From Erysipelotrichaceae bacterium OttesenSCG-928-M19 (lineage in GTDB: Bacteria > Bacillota_I > Bacilli_A > JAJDGJ01): 56,665 nucleotides of DNA. Numbering within the stretch: the stretch's first letter is position 1; the number at the start of each line of letters is the position of its first letter. This document shows positions 25,931 through 37,951 of this stretch, in pieces. Location: assembly GCA_030265585.1 (NCBI GenBank), contig JAJDGJ010000004.1, positions 1 through 56,665 of the forward strand, written 5' to 3'. The position numbers were made by a program, and so were the translations under genes. A model generated the notes under the pieces. That model did no database searches. It worked only from the letters and a program-made list of their open reading frames with translations, and was not told the origin of the DNA.

Positions 25931-27157
25931 ATGAAAAAGAGGCTAACATTTTTATTGTTGGGTTTTATTATAATAATAAATTCAAGCGTGGATGCTAAAA
26001 TAGATTTTAAGAAAAATTATAAATATTATGAAAAGATTTGTTCACAGAGATCTAGTTATGAAATTAACAAAAATGCTTGTGAGGAATTTGAGCAATATAA
26101 GAAAGATACTAATTCATCAGTTACGGAGATGGAAGAGTCTTTAACAGATACTAAATTAAATGCTGATAAGTTAGCAAAACTAATTAGAGAAAATAATGAG
26201 ATAATTGAAAAGAAGAATAAACAAATCAAAGATAATCAAAAGAAGCAAGCAGAAAACGAAAAAAAGATTGCAACTTTAGATAAAGATGTTTTAGATAGAT
26301 TAAGTACAATGCAATATTTTTCAGATGAAAATCAAATTATTGATATTATTATGGCTTCAACTAACTTGGAAGATTTAATGACAAGAATTGATGGTTTGAC
26401 GATGATTAATCGAAGTAATCTTGAAGTAATTTATGAATTAGAAAAAACATCTAAGGAACTACAAGATACACAAAAGTATTTAAAAGATGATATTAAAAAA
26501 TTAAATGATACTAAAAAGAAACAGCGTCAAATGTTGAAAGAGTTTAGACGTAAAGAAGCTGACTTATACTCAAAAATGAGTAGTGGTGGTTCAGGAGCTG
26601 TCTTTAATGATAGTATTTCAAAGTTAGATCTATCAAAGATGAATGATACTTCTAAATCTTGGGGTCGTCCTATTAAAAAAGGAACTGTCACGGCAACAAC
26701 ATGGAATTATCCAGCAAGTTTTGGTGGAGGTTGGCATCCAGGCATTGATATTGCAAATAAGGTGGGAACAGATATTACAGCACCAGCTAATGGCGCTTTA
26801 CTAGCAACAGCTAATAGTGGTGGAGGTTATGGTAAGCATATTGTTATTGTCATGAAAAAGAATGATTATGTTTATACAATGATTATGGCACATTTAAATG
26901 ATTTTGCAGGTGTCAATGGCTTTAGTAAAGGACAGACAATTGCCTATTCAGGTAATACTGGTGCCTCAACAGGACCTCATGTTCATGTCGAAGTATTCAG
27001 ACATAATACAAATGATGTTTCAAAAGTTGTTAATCAATACAAAAAACAAAAAGATTATTGGTTTGGTTTAGGTTATAATACTAAAGGTGATTGTAGTAAG
27101 GTATGTCGTCTGCAACCAACCGAAGTTTTTAAATTGAAAATGAATCAATCATATTAA
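25931..27157 (+). CDS. Secreted coiled-coil M23 peptidoglycan endopeptidase
   Basis: 408 residues. A signal peptide (basic start, hydrophobic core about 5-20) leads into a long charged coiled coil (about 60-215), then a linker and an M23 peptidase domain (about 245-370). The zinc ligands H269 and D273 (HPGID) and H352 (HVH, with H350) are all present, so it should be an active metalloendopeptidase rather than a catalytically dead EnvC-like activator. The coiled-coil plus M23 layout is that of cell-separation hydrolases controlled through FtsEX. Two cysteine pairs (one near the N terminus, one in the tail CSKVC) might form disulphides. Transcribed from its own promoter and closed by a terminator. 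Confidence 0.88.
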   Translation: MKKRLTFLLLGFIIIINSSVDAKIDFKKNYKYYEKICSQRSSYEINKNACEEFEQYKKDTNSSVTEMEESLTDTKLNADKLAKLIRENNEIIEKKNKQIKDNQKKQAENEKKIATLDKDVLDRLSTMQYFSDENQIIDIIMASTNLEDLMTRIDGLTMINRSNLEVIYELEKTSKELQDTQKYLKDDIKKLNDTKKKQRQMLKEFRRKEADLYSKMSSGGSGAVFNDSISKLDLSKMNDTSKSWGRPIKKGTVTATTWNYPASFGGGWHPGIDIANKVGTDITAPANGALLATANSGGGYGKHIVIVMKKNDYVYTMIMAHLNDFAGVNGFSKGQTIAYSGNTGASTGPHVHVEVFRHNTNDVSKVVNQYKKQKDYWFGLGYNTKGDCSKVCRLQPTEVFKLKMNQSY

Positions 27158-27178
27158 GCCATTATTAATGGCTTTTTA
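27157..27178 (+). terminator. Intrinsic terminator after the M23 gene
   Basis: A 7-base-pair stem AGCCATT/AATGGCT (loop ATT) followed by T5; it overlaps the stop codon. Confidence 0.85.
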
Positions 27179-27197
27179 TTAAGTTGGGAGCAAAATA

Positions 27198-28223
27198 ATG
27201 AATAAAATAGATGAATATGATTTTAAATTAGATGATGAGTTAATTGCCCAAACTCCTTTAAAGAAACGAGATGAATCTCGTCTTTTAGTTCTCAATAGAG
27301 AAAGCGAGACTATCGAACATAAAAAATTTACTGATATTTTAGATTATTTAGATAAAGATGATGTTCTTGTTTTAAATAATAGTCGTGTTTTACCAGCACG
27401 TCTTTTTGGTCAGAAAAAAGATACGGCTGCTAATGTAGAGGTGTTATTACTAAAAGAAACAGCTACTGATATCTGGCAGTGTATGTGTAAACCGGCTAAA
27501 AGAATTAAAGTAGGTACAATAATTCATTTTAGTGAAGAACTTGAAATGGAATGTCTTGAAGTGTTAGAGGAAGGAATAAGAGTTTTTAAGTTATACTATC
27601 AAGGTATTCTTTATGAGACTCTTGAAAAATTAGGGACAATGCCTTTACCACCATATATTAAAGAGACTTTAGCTGATCAAGAACGCTATCAAACTATCTA
27701 CTCAAAAATTAAAGGAAGTGCTGCAGCACCAACAGCAGGCTTACATTTTAGCGAAGAGTTACTAGAGCAAATTATTGCTAAAGGAGTAGAGATTGCTAAT
27801 GTAACACTTCATGTTGGCTTAGGTACTTTTAAACCAGTTAGTGTTGAAGATATTGATAAACATAAAATGCATAGTGAATACTATTATCTTGATGAAAAGA
27901 ATGCAGCAATTATCAATAATGCTAAAGCAAATAATAAACGTATCATAAGTGTTGGGACAACAACAACACGTACTCTAGAATCAATTGCTAAAAAACATGG
28001 TATAATTAAAGCAGATAGTGGTTATACTGATATTTTTATTTATCCAGGTTTCAAATTTGAAACTATCGATGTTCAAATTACTAATTTTCATTTACCAAAA
28101 TCAACTTTATTAATGTTAGTTAGTGCTTTTGCCAGCAAAGAATTAATAATGAAAGCATATCAAGAAGCAATAAAAGAAAGATATCGTTTCTTTTCTTTTG
28201 GTGATTGCATGATAATAATTTAG
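27198..28223 (+). CDS. queA: tRNA preQ1(34) S-adenosylmethionine ribosyltransferase-isomerase
   Basis: 341 residues, full length. Transfers and isomerises the ribosyl group of S-adenosylmethionine onto preQ1 at the wobble base of tRNA-Asp, Asn, His and Tyr, giving epoxyqueuosine. Recognised from the N-terminal [15 protein letters not shown], the [14 protein letters not shown] segment and the AAPTAGLHF motif. GGGAG precedes the ATG. The neighbouring YigZ-family gene starts 10 bases later. tgt, often adjacent to queA, is not in the window. Confidence 0.95.
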   Translation: MNKIDEYDFKLDDELIAQTPLKKRDESRLLVLNRESETIEHKKFTDILDYLDKDDVLVLNNSRVLPARLFGQKKDTAANVEVLLLKETATDIWQCMCKPAKRIKVGTIIHFSEELEMECLEVLEEGIRVFKLYYQGILYETLEKLGTMPLPPYIKETLADQERYQTIYSKIKGSAAAPTAGLHFSEELLEQIIAKGVEIANVTLHVGLGTFKPVSVEDIDKHKMHSEYYYLDEKNAAIINNAKANNKRIISVGTTTTRTLESIAKKHGIIKADSGYTDIFIYPGFKFETIDVQITNFHLPKSTLLMLVSAFASKELIMKAYQEAIKERYRFFSFGDCMIII

Positions 28224-28233
28224 GAGTGGTACA

Positions 28234-28839
28234 ATGATTAAAACGATCACAAAATATGCGACTAATACTTTAGTTATTGAAAAATCACGTTTTATTTGTG
28301 AGCTTTTTGTGATTGATAATGAACAAGAGGCTAAACAGCTTATTGCAAGTGTTAAAGAAAAACATCCTAAAGCTGTCCATCATTGTTATGCTTATGTTAT
28401 TAAAAAAGAGTTTCAAAATATAGAAAATCAATCTGATGATGGTGAACCATCTAAAACAGCAGGGTTGCCTATGCTAGATATTTTACGCTATGAAAAGCTA
28501 GTTAATGTTCTGGCTGTTGTAACTCGTTATTTTGGTGGGACATTACTTGGTACTGGTGGTCTAATTAGAGCTTATTCAAACTCAGTAAAAGAGGCTTTAA
28601 AGGAAACTGAGATTAAAGAAGCCCATTTAATGTCAGGATATAAAATTAGTTTAGATTATTCATGGCATAGTATTGTAGAATATGAGATTAAGAAGGCTGA
28701 AGGGATAATTAAAGACATTTCTTTTGTGGAAGAAGTAACAATTACTTTTTATATTAGTGATAAAACTTTTATTGAATATCTACAAAATAAAACTAATAAT
28801 TCTTTAGAAATTTTTAAATTAGATAGTATCTACCTATAA
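28234..28839 (+). CDS. yigZ: YigZ/IMPACT family protein (UPF0029)
   Basis: 201 residues. The N-terminal UPF0029 domain has the family signatures SDDGEPSKTAG and VTRYFGGTLLGTGGLIRAY. The smaller C-terminal DUF1949-like domain follows. Family members resemble IMPACT, a regulator of eIF2 kinase activation in eukaryotes; the bacterial role is not settled. AGGAGTGG precedes the ATG. It is co-transcribed with queA, with no terminator between them. Confidence 0.9.
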   Translation: MIKTITKYATNTLVIEKSRFICELFVIDNEQEAKQLIASVKEKHPKAVHHCYAYVIKKEFQNIENQSDDGEPSKTAGLPMLDILRYEKLVNVLAVVTRYFGGTLLGTGGLIRAYSNSVKEALKETEIKEAHLMSGYKISLDYSWHSIVEYEIKKAEGIIKDISFVEEVTITFYISDKTFIEYLQNKTNNSLEIFKLDSIYL

Positions 28840-28844
28840 CAATA

Positions 28845-28853
28845 TGATATAAT
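28845..28853 (+). promoter_or_regulatory. Extended -10 promoter of ddl-mnaA
   Basis: TGATATAAT with a perfect hexamer (28848-28853); no clear -35. It lies 24 bases before the ddl ATG. Confidence 0.6.
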
Positions 28854-28876
28854 TAGTTGAAAACAGAGGTGGTAAT

Positions 28877-30052
28877 ATGAAGTTAAATATTGGTGTAATA
28901 TTCGGTGGTGTCAGTGTTGAACATGAAATTAGTGTTATTAGTGCTCATCAGGTTATTAATGCCTTAGACAAGGAAAAATATAATGTTATTCCTATTTATA
29001 TAAGTAAAGATCAAGATTTTTATTTTGAGAATAGCTATTTTGATATTAAAACATTTACTGATTTATCAAAAGCAGTAGCAGCAGGTGTAAAAGTAGTTTT
29101 CAAGAAAGTGCAAAGTAAAGTCGAAATGCACTATGCCAAAAATAAGTTGTTTTCCTCAAAAATGAAAGATATTGATATTTTCTTTCCGGTAATGCATGGA
29201 ACTAATGGTGAGGATGGTAAACTACAAGGGATGCTAGAAATGCTAGATGCAACTTTTGTTGGACCTGATACTAAATCGGCTGTTAATGGTCAAGATAAAG
29301 TATTTATGAAAAGTATTCTGGCTCATAATGGGATCAAGATTGTCGATTTTGAATGGTTATATAAAACAGACTATTATGAAAATGAAGATGATATCATTAC
29401 TAGCTTAATTAAAAAGCTTCATTTTCCAATGATTATTAAACCAGCAAGTTTAGGAAGTAGTATTGGAATTAGTAAAGCTAATAATATTGATAAATTAAAA
29501 GAAGCAATAGATTATGCATTTCAATATGATACAAAGATTTTAATAGAAAAAGTAATTGATAATCTTTGTGAAGTGAATTGTGCTGTCTTAGGTGATTATA
29601 GTGAACAGATAACTAGTGATATTGAAGAAGTTTTTCAATCAGATGAGTTTCTTTCATATGAGGATAAGTATCAATCAAAAGGGAGTAAGGGACAAGGAAT
29701 GGCAGCAACAAAACGTGTTATCCCTGCAAACATTGATACTGAACTAACTAGTAAAGTTAAAACTTTAGCTATCGATGGCTTTAAGGTTTTAAACTTATCT
29801 GGTAATACACGAATTGATTTTTTGATTGATAAAAATACTAGAGAAGTCTATTTAAATGAAACAAATACAATTCCAGGCTCATTAGCTTTTTATATGTGGG
29901 AAAGTAGTGGTATGCCTTTTAGTGAACTATGTGATCGTTTAATTAAATTAGCGATTAAAAGAAAAAGAGAAGAAGCAAAGAATATAACAACTTTTTCAAC
30001 TAATGTTTTAGAAAACTTTGATGGTTCTAAAACAAGTAAGAAGATGGGATAA
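28877..30052 (+). CDS. ddl: D-alanine--D-alanine ligase
   Basis: 391 residues, 20-30 longer than most Ddl enzymes through a C-terminal tail. Joins two D-alanines with ATP for the peptidoglycan stem peptide. ATP-grasp signatures: FGGVSVEHEIS at the start, KPASLGSSIGIS in the centre and NETNTIPGS near the end. The omega-loop region reads LSYEDKYQS, with the Tyr and Lys expected of D-Ala-D-Ala ligases and without the His of VanA-type D-lactate enzymes, so ordinary Ddl activity is expected. It is followed 16 bases later by mnaA in the same transcript. Confidence 0.92.
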   Translation: MKLNIGVIFGGVSVEHEISVISAHQVINALDKEKYNVIPIYISKDQDFYFENSYFDIKTFTDLSKAVAAGVKVVFKKVQSKVEMHYAKNKLFSSKMKDIDIFFPVMHGTNGEDGKLQGMLEMLDATFVGPDTKSAVNGQDKVFMKSILAHNGIKIVDFEWLYKTDYYENEDDIITSLIKKLHFPMIIKPASLGSSIGISKANNIDKLKEAIDYAFQYDTKILIEKVIDNLCEVNCAVLGDYSEQITSDIEEVFQSDEFLSYEDKYQSKGSKGQGMAATKRVIPANIDTELTSKVKTLAIDGFKVLNLSGNTRIDFLIDKNTREVYLNETNTIPGSLAFYMWESSGMPFSELCDRLIKLAIKRKREEAKNITTFSTNVLENFDGSKTSKKMG

Positions 30053-30068
30053 ATAAAGGAATGATTTT

Positions 30069-31187
30069 TTGGATAAAATAAAAGCATTTATTATTTTTGG
30101 AACAAGACCAGAAGCGATAAAAATGGCACCACTTGTTTTAGAAATGAAAAAAAGAGAAGAAATTGCATTAACGGTTTGTATTAGTGCCCAACATCGTGAA
30201 ATGTTAGATCAAGTATTAGATATTTTTGAAATTGAAGCGGATTATGATTTTAATATTATGACTAAAGGACAAACATTAGCTGATATTACTGTAAAAGTTT
30301 TAGATAAATTTAATCAAACAATTAAAGACGATCGCCCTGATATTGTTTTAGTTCATGGTGATACCACAACAACATTTGCGGCTGCATTAGCAGCTTTCTA
30401 TAATGAAGTGAAGATTGGTCATGTGGAGGCAGGGTTAAGAACATATAATAAATATTCTCCTTATCCAGAAGAGATGAATCGTCAAATGGTAGGAAATCTT
30501 GCGGATTTACATTTTGCACCAACTAATGAAAGTAAAAATAATTTATTACAAGAAAACAAGGATCCTAAATCGATTTATGTTGTAGGTAATAGTGCGATAG
30601 ATGCATTAAAGTATACTGTTGATACGGATTATTACCATGAAATTTTTGAATGGCTAGGTAATGATAAATTAATTCTTTTAACAGCTCATCGCCGAGAGAA
30701 CTTAGGACAACCAATGCTTAATATTTTTAAAGCAATTAAACTGTTTCTAAAGGAAAATAAAGACTATAAAGTAGTTTATCCAGTACATTTAAATCCTAAA
30801 ATAAAAGAATTAGCCAATAGTGTTTTTGATGAGAATGATAATATTAAGTTGATTGCTCCCTTAGAAGTAGTTGATTTTCATAATATTATGAAAAAGGCTC
30901 ACTTTATTTTAAGTGATAGTGGGGGTATTCAAGAGGAAGCACCTAGTTTAGGTAAACCGGTCTTGGTTTTAAGAGATACAACTGAGCGACCAGAGGGGAT
31001 TGCTGCTAATACTTTAAAGTTAGTGGGAACTAGTTTTGAGGGTGTATATCAAGCATTGAATGAGTTAGCACATAATAAGGAACTCTATCAGAAAATGGCT
31101 CAAGCTTCTAATCCTTATGGAGATGGGACAACGAGTAAACAAATAACAGATATTATTATTAATACTTTTAAGAATAAAGATTGTTAG
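30069..31187 (+). CDS. mnaA: UDP-N-acetylglucosamine 2-epimerase (non-hydrolysing)
   Basis: 372 residues. Converts UDP-GlcNAc to UDP-ManNAc, needed for the ManNAc-GlcNAc linkage unit of wall teichoic acid and for other surface glycans. Family signatures: FGTRPEAIKMAP, VHGDTTTTFA, GHVEAGLRT, TAHRREN and SDSGGIQEEAP. The start is TTG 30069, 8 bases after an AAAGGA site; an ATG at 30061 is out of frame. A hairpin terminator overlaps its end. It fits the WTA genes elsewhere in the window. Confidence 0.94.
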   Translation: MDKIKAFIIFGTRPEAIKMAPLVLEMKKREEIALTVCISAQHREMLDQVLDIFEIEADYDFNIMTKGQTLADITVKVLDKFNQTIKDDRPDIVLVHGDTTTTFAAALAAFYNEVKIGHVEAGLRTYNKYSPYPEEMNRQMVGNLADLHFAPTNESKNNLLQENKDPKSIYVVGNSAIDALKYTVDTDYYHEIFEWLGNDKLILLTAHRRENLGQPMLNIFKAIKLFLKENKDYKVVYPVHLNPKIKELANSVFDENDNIKLIAPLEVVDFHNIMKKAHFILSDSGGIQEEAPSLGKPVLVLRDTTERPEGIAANTLKLVGTSFEGVYQALNELAHNKELYQKMAQASNPYGDGTTSKQITDIIINTFKNKDC

Positions 31188-31206
31188 TAAAATAACAGTC
31201 TTTTTA
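31177..31206 (+). terminator. Intrinsic terminator after mnaA
   Basis: A 10-base-pair stem with one G-T pair (31177-31186 with 31193-31202, loop of 6) followed by T-rich sequence. Confidence 0.85.
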
Positions 31207-31217
31207 TATTACAGATA

Positions 31218-31231
31218 AGTAACCGCTTACA
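31218..31231. promoter_or_regulatory. Candidate CcpA cre site upstream of gapA
   Basis: AGTAACCGCTTACA agrees with the cre consensus TGTAANCGNTTACA at every fixed position but the first and is nearly palindromic. It is centred about 68 bases upstream of the predicted gapA start site, beyond the promoter, a position more often linked with activation than with repression (inference). Confidence 0.6.
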
Positions 31232-31277
31232 TTTTTGTGTCTTTTTAAGTAAATGACTAGCAAGCATGCCCGATATT

Positions 31278-31286
31278 TGTTAGAAT
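31278..31286 (+). promoter_or_regulatory. Extended -10 promoter of the glycolytic operon
   Basis: TGTTAGAAT (-10 TAGAAT at 31281-31286); -35 unclear. The leader to ATG 31342 is about 50 bases and ends in TTAGGAGG. Confidence 0.5.
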
Positions 31287-31341
31287 AAAACATAGGTTAG
31301 TAATAACACAATTTATTTAAAAATTAGGAGGAAAATAAGTA

Positions 31342-32352
31342 ATGGCAATTAAAGTAGCTATAAATGGTTTTGGAAGAATTGGACGTTTAGCGTTTAGAAA
31401 GATGTTTGATGATAGTGATTTTGAAATTGTAGCAATTAATGATTTAACTGATGCAGAGACATTAGCACATTTATTAAAATATGATTCAGCGCAAGGAAGA
31501 TATAAAGTTGAGAGTATTAGTGCAACAGATGACTCAATTATTGTTGATAATAAGGAATTAAAAATTTATGCCCAAAGAGATCCTAAAGATTTACCTTGGA
31601 AAGAATTAGGTGTAGATGTTGTTTTAGAATGTACAGGTTTCTTTACAAGTGATGAGAAAGCACAAGCTCATATTGATGCTGGAGCTAGAAAAGTTGTTAT
31701 TTCAGCACCAGCTACTGGTGATTTAAAAACAATTGTTTATAATGTTAACCATGATATTTTAGATGGTAGTGAAACAATTATTTCAGGGGCTAGTTGTACA
31801 ACTAACTGTTTAGCTCCAATGGCTAAGGTTTTAGATGAATCATTTGTTATTGAAAAAGGTTTTATGACAACTATTCATGCTTATACTAATGATCAAAATA
31901 CTTTAGATGGACCTCATCCAAAAAAGGATTTGAGAAGAGGACGTGCAGCAGCAGCAAATATTGTACCAAACTCAACAGGTGCTGCTAAAGCTATCGGTTT
32001 AGTGTTACCAAATTTAGTGGGTAAATTAGATGGTTCAGCCCAAAGAGTTCCTGTAATTACAGGATCATTAACTGAGTTGGTAAGTGTTGTTAATAAAAAA
32101 GTTACTGCTGCTGAAGTTAATCAAGCGATGAAAGCAGCTAGTAATGAATCGTTTGGTTATAATGAAGACTTAATTGTTTCTTCAGATATTATCGGCATTA
32201 GTTATGGTTCATTATTTGATGCAAGTCAAACTAAAGTAGTTGATTTAGATAATGGTAAATCACTAGTCAAGGTGGTATCTTGGTATGATAATGAAATGTC
32301 TTATACTTCACAAATGGTTAGAACAATTAAATACTTTGGGACTAAAATTTAA
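31342..32352 (+). CDS. gapA: Glyceraldehyde-3-phosphate dehydrogenase, type I
   Basis: 336 residues. Oxidises and phosphorylates glyceraldehyde 3-phosphate to 1,3-bisphosphoglycerate with NAD. The NAD-binding start ([15 protein letters not shown]), the catalytic Cys at 152 in [12 protein letters not shown] and the [12 protein letters not shown] end are all standard. An AGGAGG site precedes the ATG. It is the first gene of the lower-glycolysis operon; the regulator CggR, which heads this operon in Bacillus, is absent, and a cre-like site sits upstream instead. Confidence 0.96.
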   Translation: MAIKVAINGFGRIGRLAFRKMFDDSDFEIVAINDLTDAETLAHLLKYDSAQGRYKVESISATDDSIIVDNKELKIYAQRDPKDLPWKELGVDVVLECTGFFTSDEKAQAHIDAGARKVVISAPATGDLKTIVYNVNHDILDGSETIISGASCTTNCLAPMAKVLDESFVIEKGFMTTIHAYTNDQNTLDGPHPKKDLRRGRAAAANIVPNSTGAAKAIGLVLPNLVGKLDGSAQRVPVITGSLTELVSVVNKKVTAAEVNQAMKAASNESFGYNEDLIVSSDIIGISYGSLFDASQTKVVDLDNGKSLVKVVSWYDNEMSYTSQMVRTIKYFGTKI

Positions 32353-32354
32353 TT

Positions 32355-33530
32355 ATGAAAAAAACAATTAGAGATTTAGCTTTAACAAATAAAAAAGTTC
32401 TAGTTCGTTGTGATTTTAATGTACCTTTTAATAATGGTGAAATAAGTGATGATAATAGAATTAGACAAGCTTTACCAACCATCAAATATTTAATTGAGCA
32501 CAAAGCGAAAATTATTCTATGTTCACATTTAGGAAAAATAAAAAGTGAAGAAGATAAAAAGAATAATAGTTTAGCACCAGTTGCAAAAAGACTTAGTGAA
32601 TTATTAAATCAAGATGTTATCTTTGTGGCACAAACAAGAGGTCAAGAATTAGAGGATAAAATAAATAGTCTGCAAAGTGGAGAAGTTATTTTATTTGAAA
32701 ACACGAGATTTGAACCAGGAGAGACAAACAATGATGAAAAACTTGCTCAATATTGGGGAAGTTTAACTGATTTTTATGTCAACGATGCTTTTGGTAGTGC
32801 TCATCGTGCTCATGCTTCTACTTTTGGTGTGTCTAACTATGTTGAGGATAGTGCAATTGGTTTCTTAATTGAAAAAGAATTAGATTTTATTGGTAATGCT
32901 TTGGCTAATCCTAAGCGTCCCTTGATTGCGATCCTTGGCGGAGCTAAAGTTGGTGATAAGATTAGTGTTATTGATAATTTATTAAAAATTGCTGATAAGG
33001 TTATTATTGGTGGTGGGATGTCATATACTTTTATTAAAGCTCAAGGTTATGAAATTGGTAAAAGTTTAGTTGAGGAAGATAAAATTGAGCTAGCAAAAGA
33101 ATATTTAAGTAAAGCTGAGGGTAAGTTAGTTTTGCCAATTGATTCGGTTTGCGCTAGTGAATTTAGTAATGAAGTAGCAACAAAAATATATGATAATAAA
33201 GAGATTCCAAGTACGATGATGGGCTTAGATATTGGTCCTAAAACGATTGCCCTTTATCAAGATCTTTTAAAGGATGCTAAGACTGTACTTTGGAATGGTC
33301 CAATGGGTGTTTTTGAAATGAGTAATTTTGCAAAGGGAACAATAGCGATCTGTAAAGCTTTAGCTAATCTAGATGCTACAACAATTATTGGTGGTGGTGA
33401 TAGCGCCGCTGCTGCTATTAGTTTAGGTTTTGCGGATGACTTCAGTCATATATCTACTGGTGGTGGAGCATCATTGGAATTTATGGAAGGTAAGAAATTA
33501 CCTGGTATTGAAGCAATTGCTGATAAATAA
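32355..33530 (+). CDS. pgk: Phosphoglycerate kinase
   Basis: 391 residues. Makes ATP from 1,3-bisphosphoglycerate in the cytosol. Recognised from [11 protein letters not shown] near the N terminus, the SAHRAHAS segment, the LGGAKVGDK motif and the glycine-rich GGGDSAAA nucleotide site near the C terminus. It starts two bases after gapA with only a weak ribosome site, so translation is probably coupled to gapA. Confidence 0.96.
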   Translation: MKKTIRDLALTNKKVLVRCDFNVPFNNGEISDDNRIRQALPTIKYLIEHKAKIILCSHLGKIKSEEDKKNNSLAPVAKRLSELLNQDVIFVAQTRGQELEDKINSLQSGEVILFENTRFEPGETNNDEKLAQYWGSLTDFYVNDAFGSAHRAHASTFGVSNYVEDSAIGFLIEKELDFIGNALANPKRPLIAILGGAKVGDKISVIDNLLKIADKVIIGGGMSYTFIKAQGYEIGKSLVEEDKIELAKEYLSKAEGKLVLPIDSVCASEFSNEVATKIYDNKEIPSTMMGLDIGPKTIALYQDLLKDAKTVLWNGPMGVFEMSNFAKGTIAICKALANLDATTIIGGGDSAAAAISLGFADDFSHISTGGGASLEFMEGKKLPGIEAIADK

Positions 33531-33542
33531 AGAGGTGAAAGA

Positions 33543-34268
33543 ATGAGAAAACCAATTATTATAGGAAACTGGAAAATGAATATGCAAATTGCAGATGGTT
33601 TAGTATTTCTAAATGATTTAGAAAAAGAAAGCTACAATATTGACGTCGGAATTGCTTGCCAAGCTATCTCGCTAATACCGATGAAAGAACAAGCTAAAAA
33701 AGTATTAATCGGAGCTCAGAATACTAATGATGAGCTTAATGGTGCTTATACAGGAGAACTTAGTGTCGACTTGTTAAAAGAAGCTGAGTTAGATTTTTGT
33801 TTAGTAGGTCACTCAGAACGTAGACAATACTATAATGAAAGTGATGAAACAGTTAATAAAAAGATAAAACTATTGTTAGAAAAACAGATTACTCCAGTTG
33901 TTTGTGTGGGAGAAAGTTTGGAACAGTACGAGAATAAACAAACAAAAGAAGTGATTGAAAAACAAATTGAACTAGCATTGCAGGATGTTGATGTAAAAAA
34001 TTGTGTAATTGCTTATGAGCCAATTTGGGCAATTGGGACGGGCAAAACAGCTACTCCTGAAATAGCGCAAAGTGTCTGTCGATTAATTAGAAAAAAAATA
34101 GCTTCATTGACTAGTGTTGAAATTGCTAATAAAGTAAGGATTCAATATGGAGGTAGTGTTAATCCAGAGAATATCAAGGAATTAATGGCTTGTGAGGATA
34201 TTGATGGTGCTTTAGTTGGTGGTGCAAGTTTAAAAATTAATGATTTTAAAAAATTAATTTCGTATTAA
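33543..34268 (+). CDS. tpiA: Triosephosphate isomerase
   Basis: 241 residues, slightly short for the family (about 250). Interconverts dihydroxyacetone phosphate and glyceraldehyde 3-phosphate. N and K of GNWKMN, the electrophile H90 (GHSERR) and the base E159 (AYEPIWAIGTG), followed by the closing loop, are all in place. AGAGGTGAAAG precedes the ATG. Third gene of the glycolytic operon. Confidence 0.96.
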   Translation: MRKPIIIGNWKMNMQIADGLVFLNDLEKESYNIDVGIACQAISLIPMKEQAKKVLIGAQNTNDELNGAYTGELSVDLLKEAELDFCLVGHSERRQYYNESDETVNKKIKLLLEKQITPVVCVGESLEQYENKQTKEVIEKQIELALQDVDVKNCVIAYEPIWAIGTGKTATPEIAQSVCRLIRKKIASLTSVEIANKVRIQYGGSVNPENIKELMACEDIDGALVGGASLKINDFKKLISY

Positions 34269-34284
34269 ATAAAGGAGAGTTGCA

Positions 34285-37115
<2,831 letters not shown>

Positions 37116-37132
37116 ATAAGGATGGTATGGTT

Positions 37133-37543
37133 ATGAGATTAGGAGCTATTGTTATTGATAGTGATAATATTGAAAAACTCGCTGATTTTTATGCAGATTT
37201 ATTAGGTTGGGTAAAGACTGAACAGATTAATAACGATGAAAAATGGTTGATTGTTGCTAAAGCAGATTATAGTGAAACACCTCTAGTTTTTCAACAAAAC
37301 TTAGATTATCAATCACCAGTTTGGCCAAGCAATAGTCAGCAACAACAACAGATGCAACATTTAGATTTCTATGTTAGAATGGATGAATACCAACAAAAAA
37401 TTGAACATGCCATAAAATGTGGTGCTTCAAAAGCAAATTCGCAATTTTCAAAAGATTGGCAAGTAATGATTGATCCATCAGGACACCCATTTTGTATTAT
37501 TCCAATTCCTAATGAAATTTATGAACAACGCTATTCAAAATAA
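37133..37543 (+). CDS. VOC-family (glyoxalase-like) protein
   Basis: 136 residues forming two beta-alpha-beta-beta-beta units of the vicinal-oxygen-chelate fold (FYADLLGW in the first half, IDPSGHPFCI at the end of the second), close to the Glyoxalase_6/bleomycin-resistance-like group. Substrate unknown. ATG 37127 is too close to the AAGGATGG ribosome site (37119-37125), so ATG 37133 is preferred. It lies 17 bases after eno and before a strong terminator, so it rides on the glycolytic transcript. A role in removing a reactive glycolytic by-product such as methylglyoxal is only a guess. Confidence 0.75.
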   Translation: MRLGAIVIDSDNIEKLADFYADLLGWVKTEQINNDEKWLIVAKADYSETPLVFQQNLDYQSPVWPSNSQQQQQMQHLDFYVRMDEYQQKIEHAIKCGASKANSQFSKDWQVMIDPSGHPFCIIPIPNEIYEQRYSK

Positions 37544-37574
37544 AAAACATGTTTCGCTATGAGACATGTTTTTC
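37544..37574. terminator. Terminator of the glycolytic operon
   Basis: A 12-base-pair stem with one G-T pair (37544-37555 with 37561-37572, loop GCTAT) followed by a T tract. The A-rich left flank makes it usable in both directions. Confidence 0.9.
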
Positions 37575-37589
37575 TTTGACAAAGGAAAA

Positions 37590-37606
37590 GGACACAATTT
37601 GTGTCC
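37590..37606 (-). terminator. Perfect 8-bp inverted repeat, probable terminator of the minus-strand small gene
   Basis: GGACACAA and TTGTGTCC separated by one base. Read on the minus strand it is followed by TTTTCCTTTG, so it may end transcripts from the small gene at 37648-37788. The one-base gap would have to open to form a loop, so a protein-binding operator is an alternative. Confidence 0.5.
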
Positions 37607-37647
37607 AATAAATATGAGGATATACTACTTATAATGTATTTTGGAGA

Positions 37648-37788
37648 TTATTTAATGGCTAAGCATTGATCAATAAGACTAATCAAATATTCAGTTTCTG
37701 ATAAGTTTTTATTGTTTATTTCCTCTTTTGAACTAATAGGAAATGCTTCTAAAACTGATTTTAAAATCTCTTTATTATTTTTAACCAT
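37648..37788 (-). CDS. 46-residue small protein, unrecognised
   Basis: A short frame starts MVKNNKEILKSVLEAFPISS and ends EYLISLIDQCLAIK. It has a perfect AAGGAGG ribosome site (37797-37803, 8 bases before the ATG), a TATAAT at 37810-37815 and a palindromic hairpin downstream. It is charged in its first half and amphipathic or helical at the end, with no signal peptide or membrane helix. A degenerate copy, alike in promoter, ribosome site and coding sequence, lies at 40074-40220 on the same strand. That conservation at the protein level (KNNKE..KS.L.AF.IS, then EYLI.L..Q.L) is the best evidence that it is a real gene. Candidates are a small regulator, a peptide precursor or a toxin/antitoxin component; nothing in the sequence decides. 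Confidence 0.65.
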   Translation of the reverse strand: MVKNNKEILKSVLEAFPISSKEEINNKNLSETEYLISLIDQCLAIK

Positions 37789-37809
37789 GTTACCAACCTC
37801 CTTAAATAA

Positions 37810-37815
37810 ATTATA
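37810..37815 (-). promoter_or_regulatory. -10 element of the 46-residue gene
   Basis: TATAAT on the minus strand, 22 bases before the ATG. The 30 bases from here to the ribosome site resemble those upstream of the decayed copy at 40241-40246. Confidence 0.5.
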
Positions 37816-37911
37816 CATTATATTATTTGAAAAATGATTAGAATTAAAATAAATTTAAGGCACATTTTTTTGTTTTTTTTACAAATCATTATATTTAGAT
37901 AAGTTAACATA

Positions 37912-37938
37912 TTAAAAGAAGACACCTTGTAGTGTCTT
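37912..37938 (-). terminator. Terminator of the cyclodeaminase/aminotransferase operon
   Basis: On the minus strand AAGACAC and GTGTCTT (37938-37932 with 37925-37919) form a 7-base-pair stem with loop TACAAG, followed by CTTTT. Confidence 0.75.
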
Positions 37939-37951
37939 ATATTACTAATAA

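Noticed and set aside
28877-30052. Van-type (D-Ala-D-Lac) ligase
   Set aside because: The omega-loop has the Tyr/Lys pattern of ordinary Ddl and not the VanA His. There is no vanH or vanX next to it.
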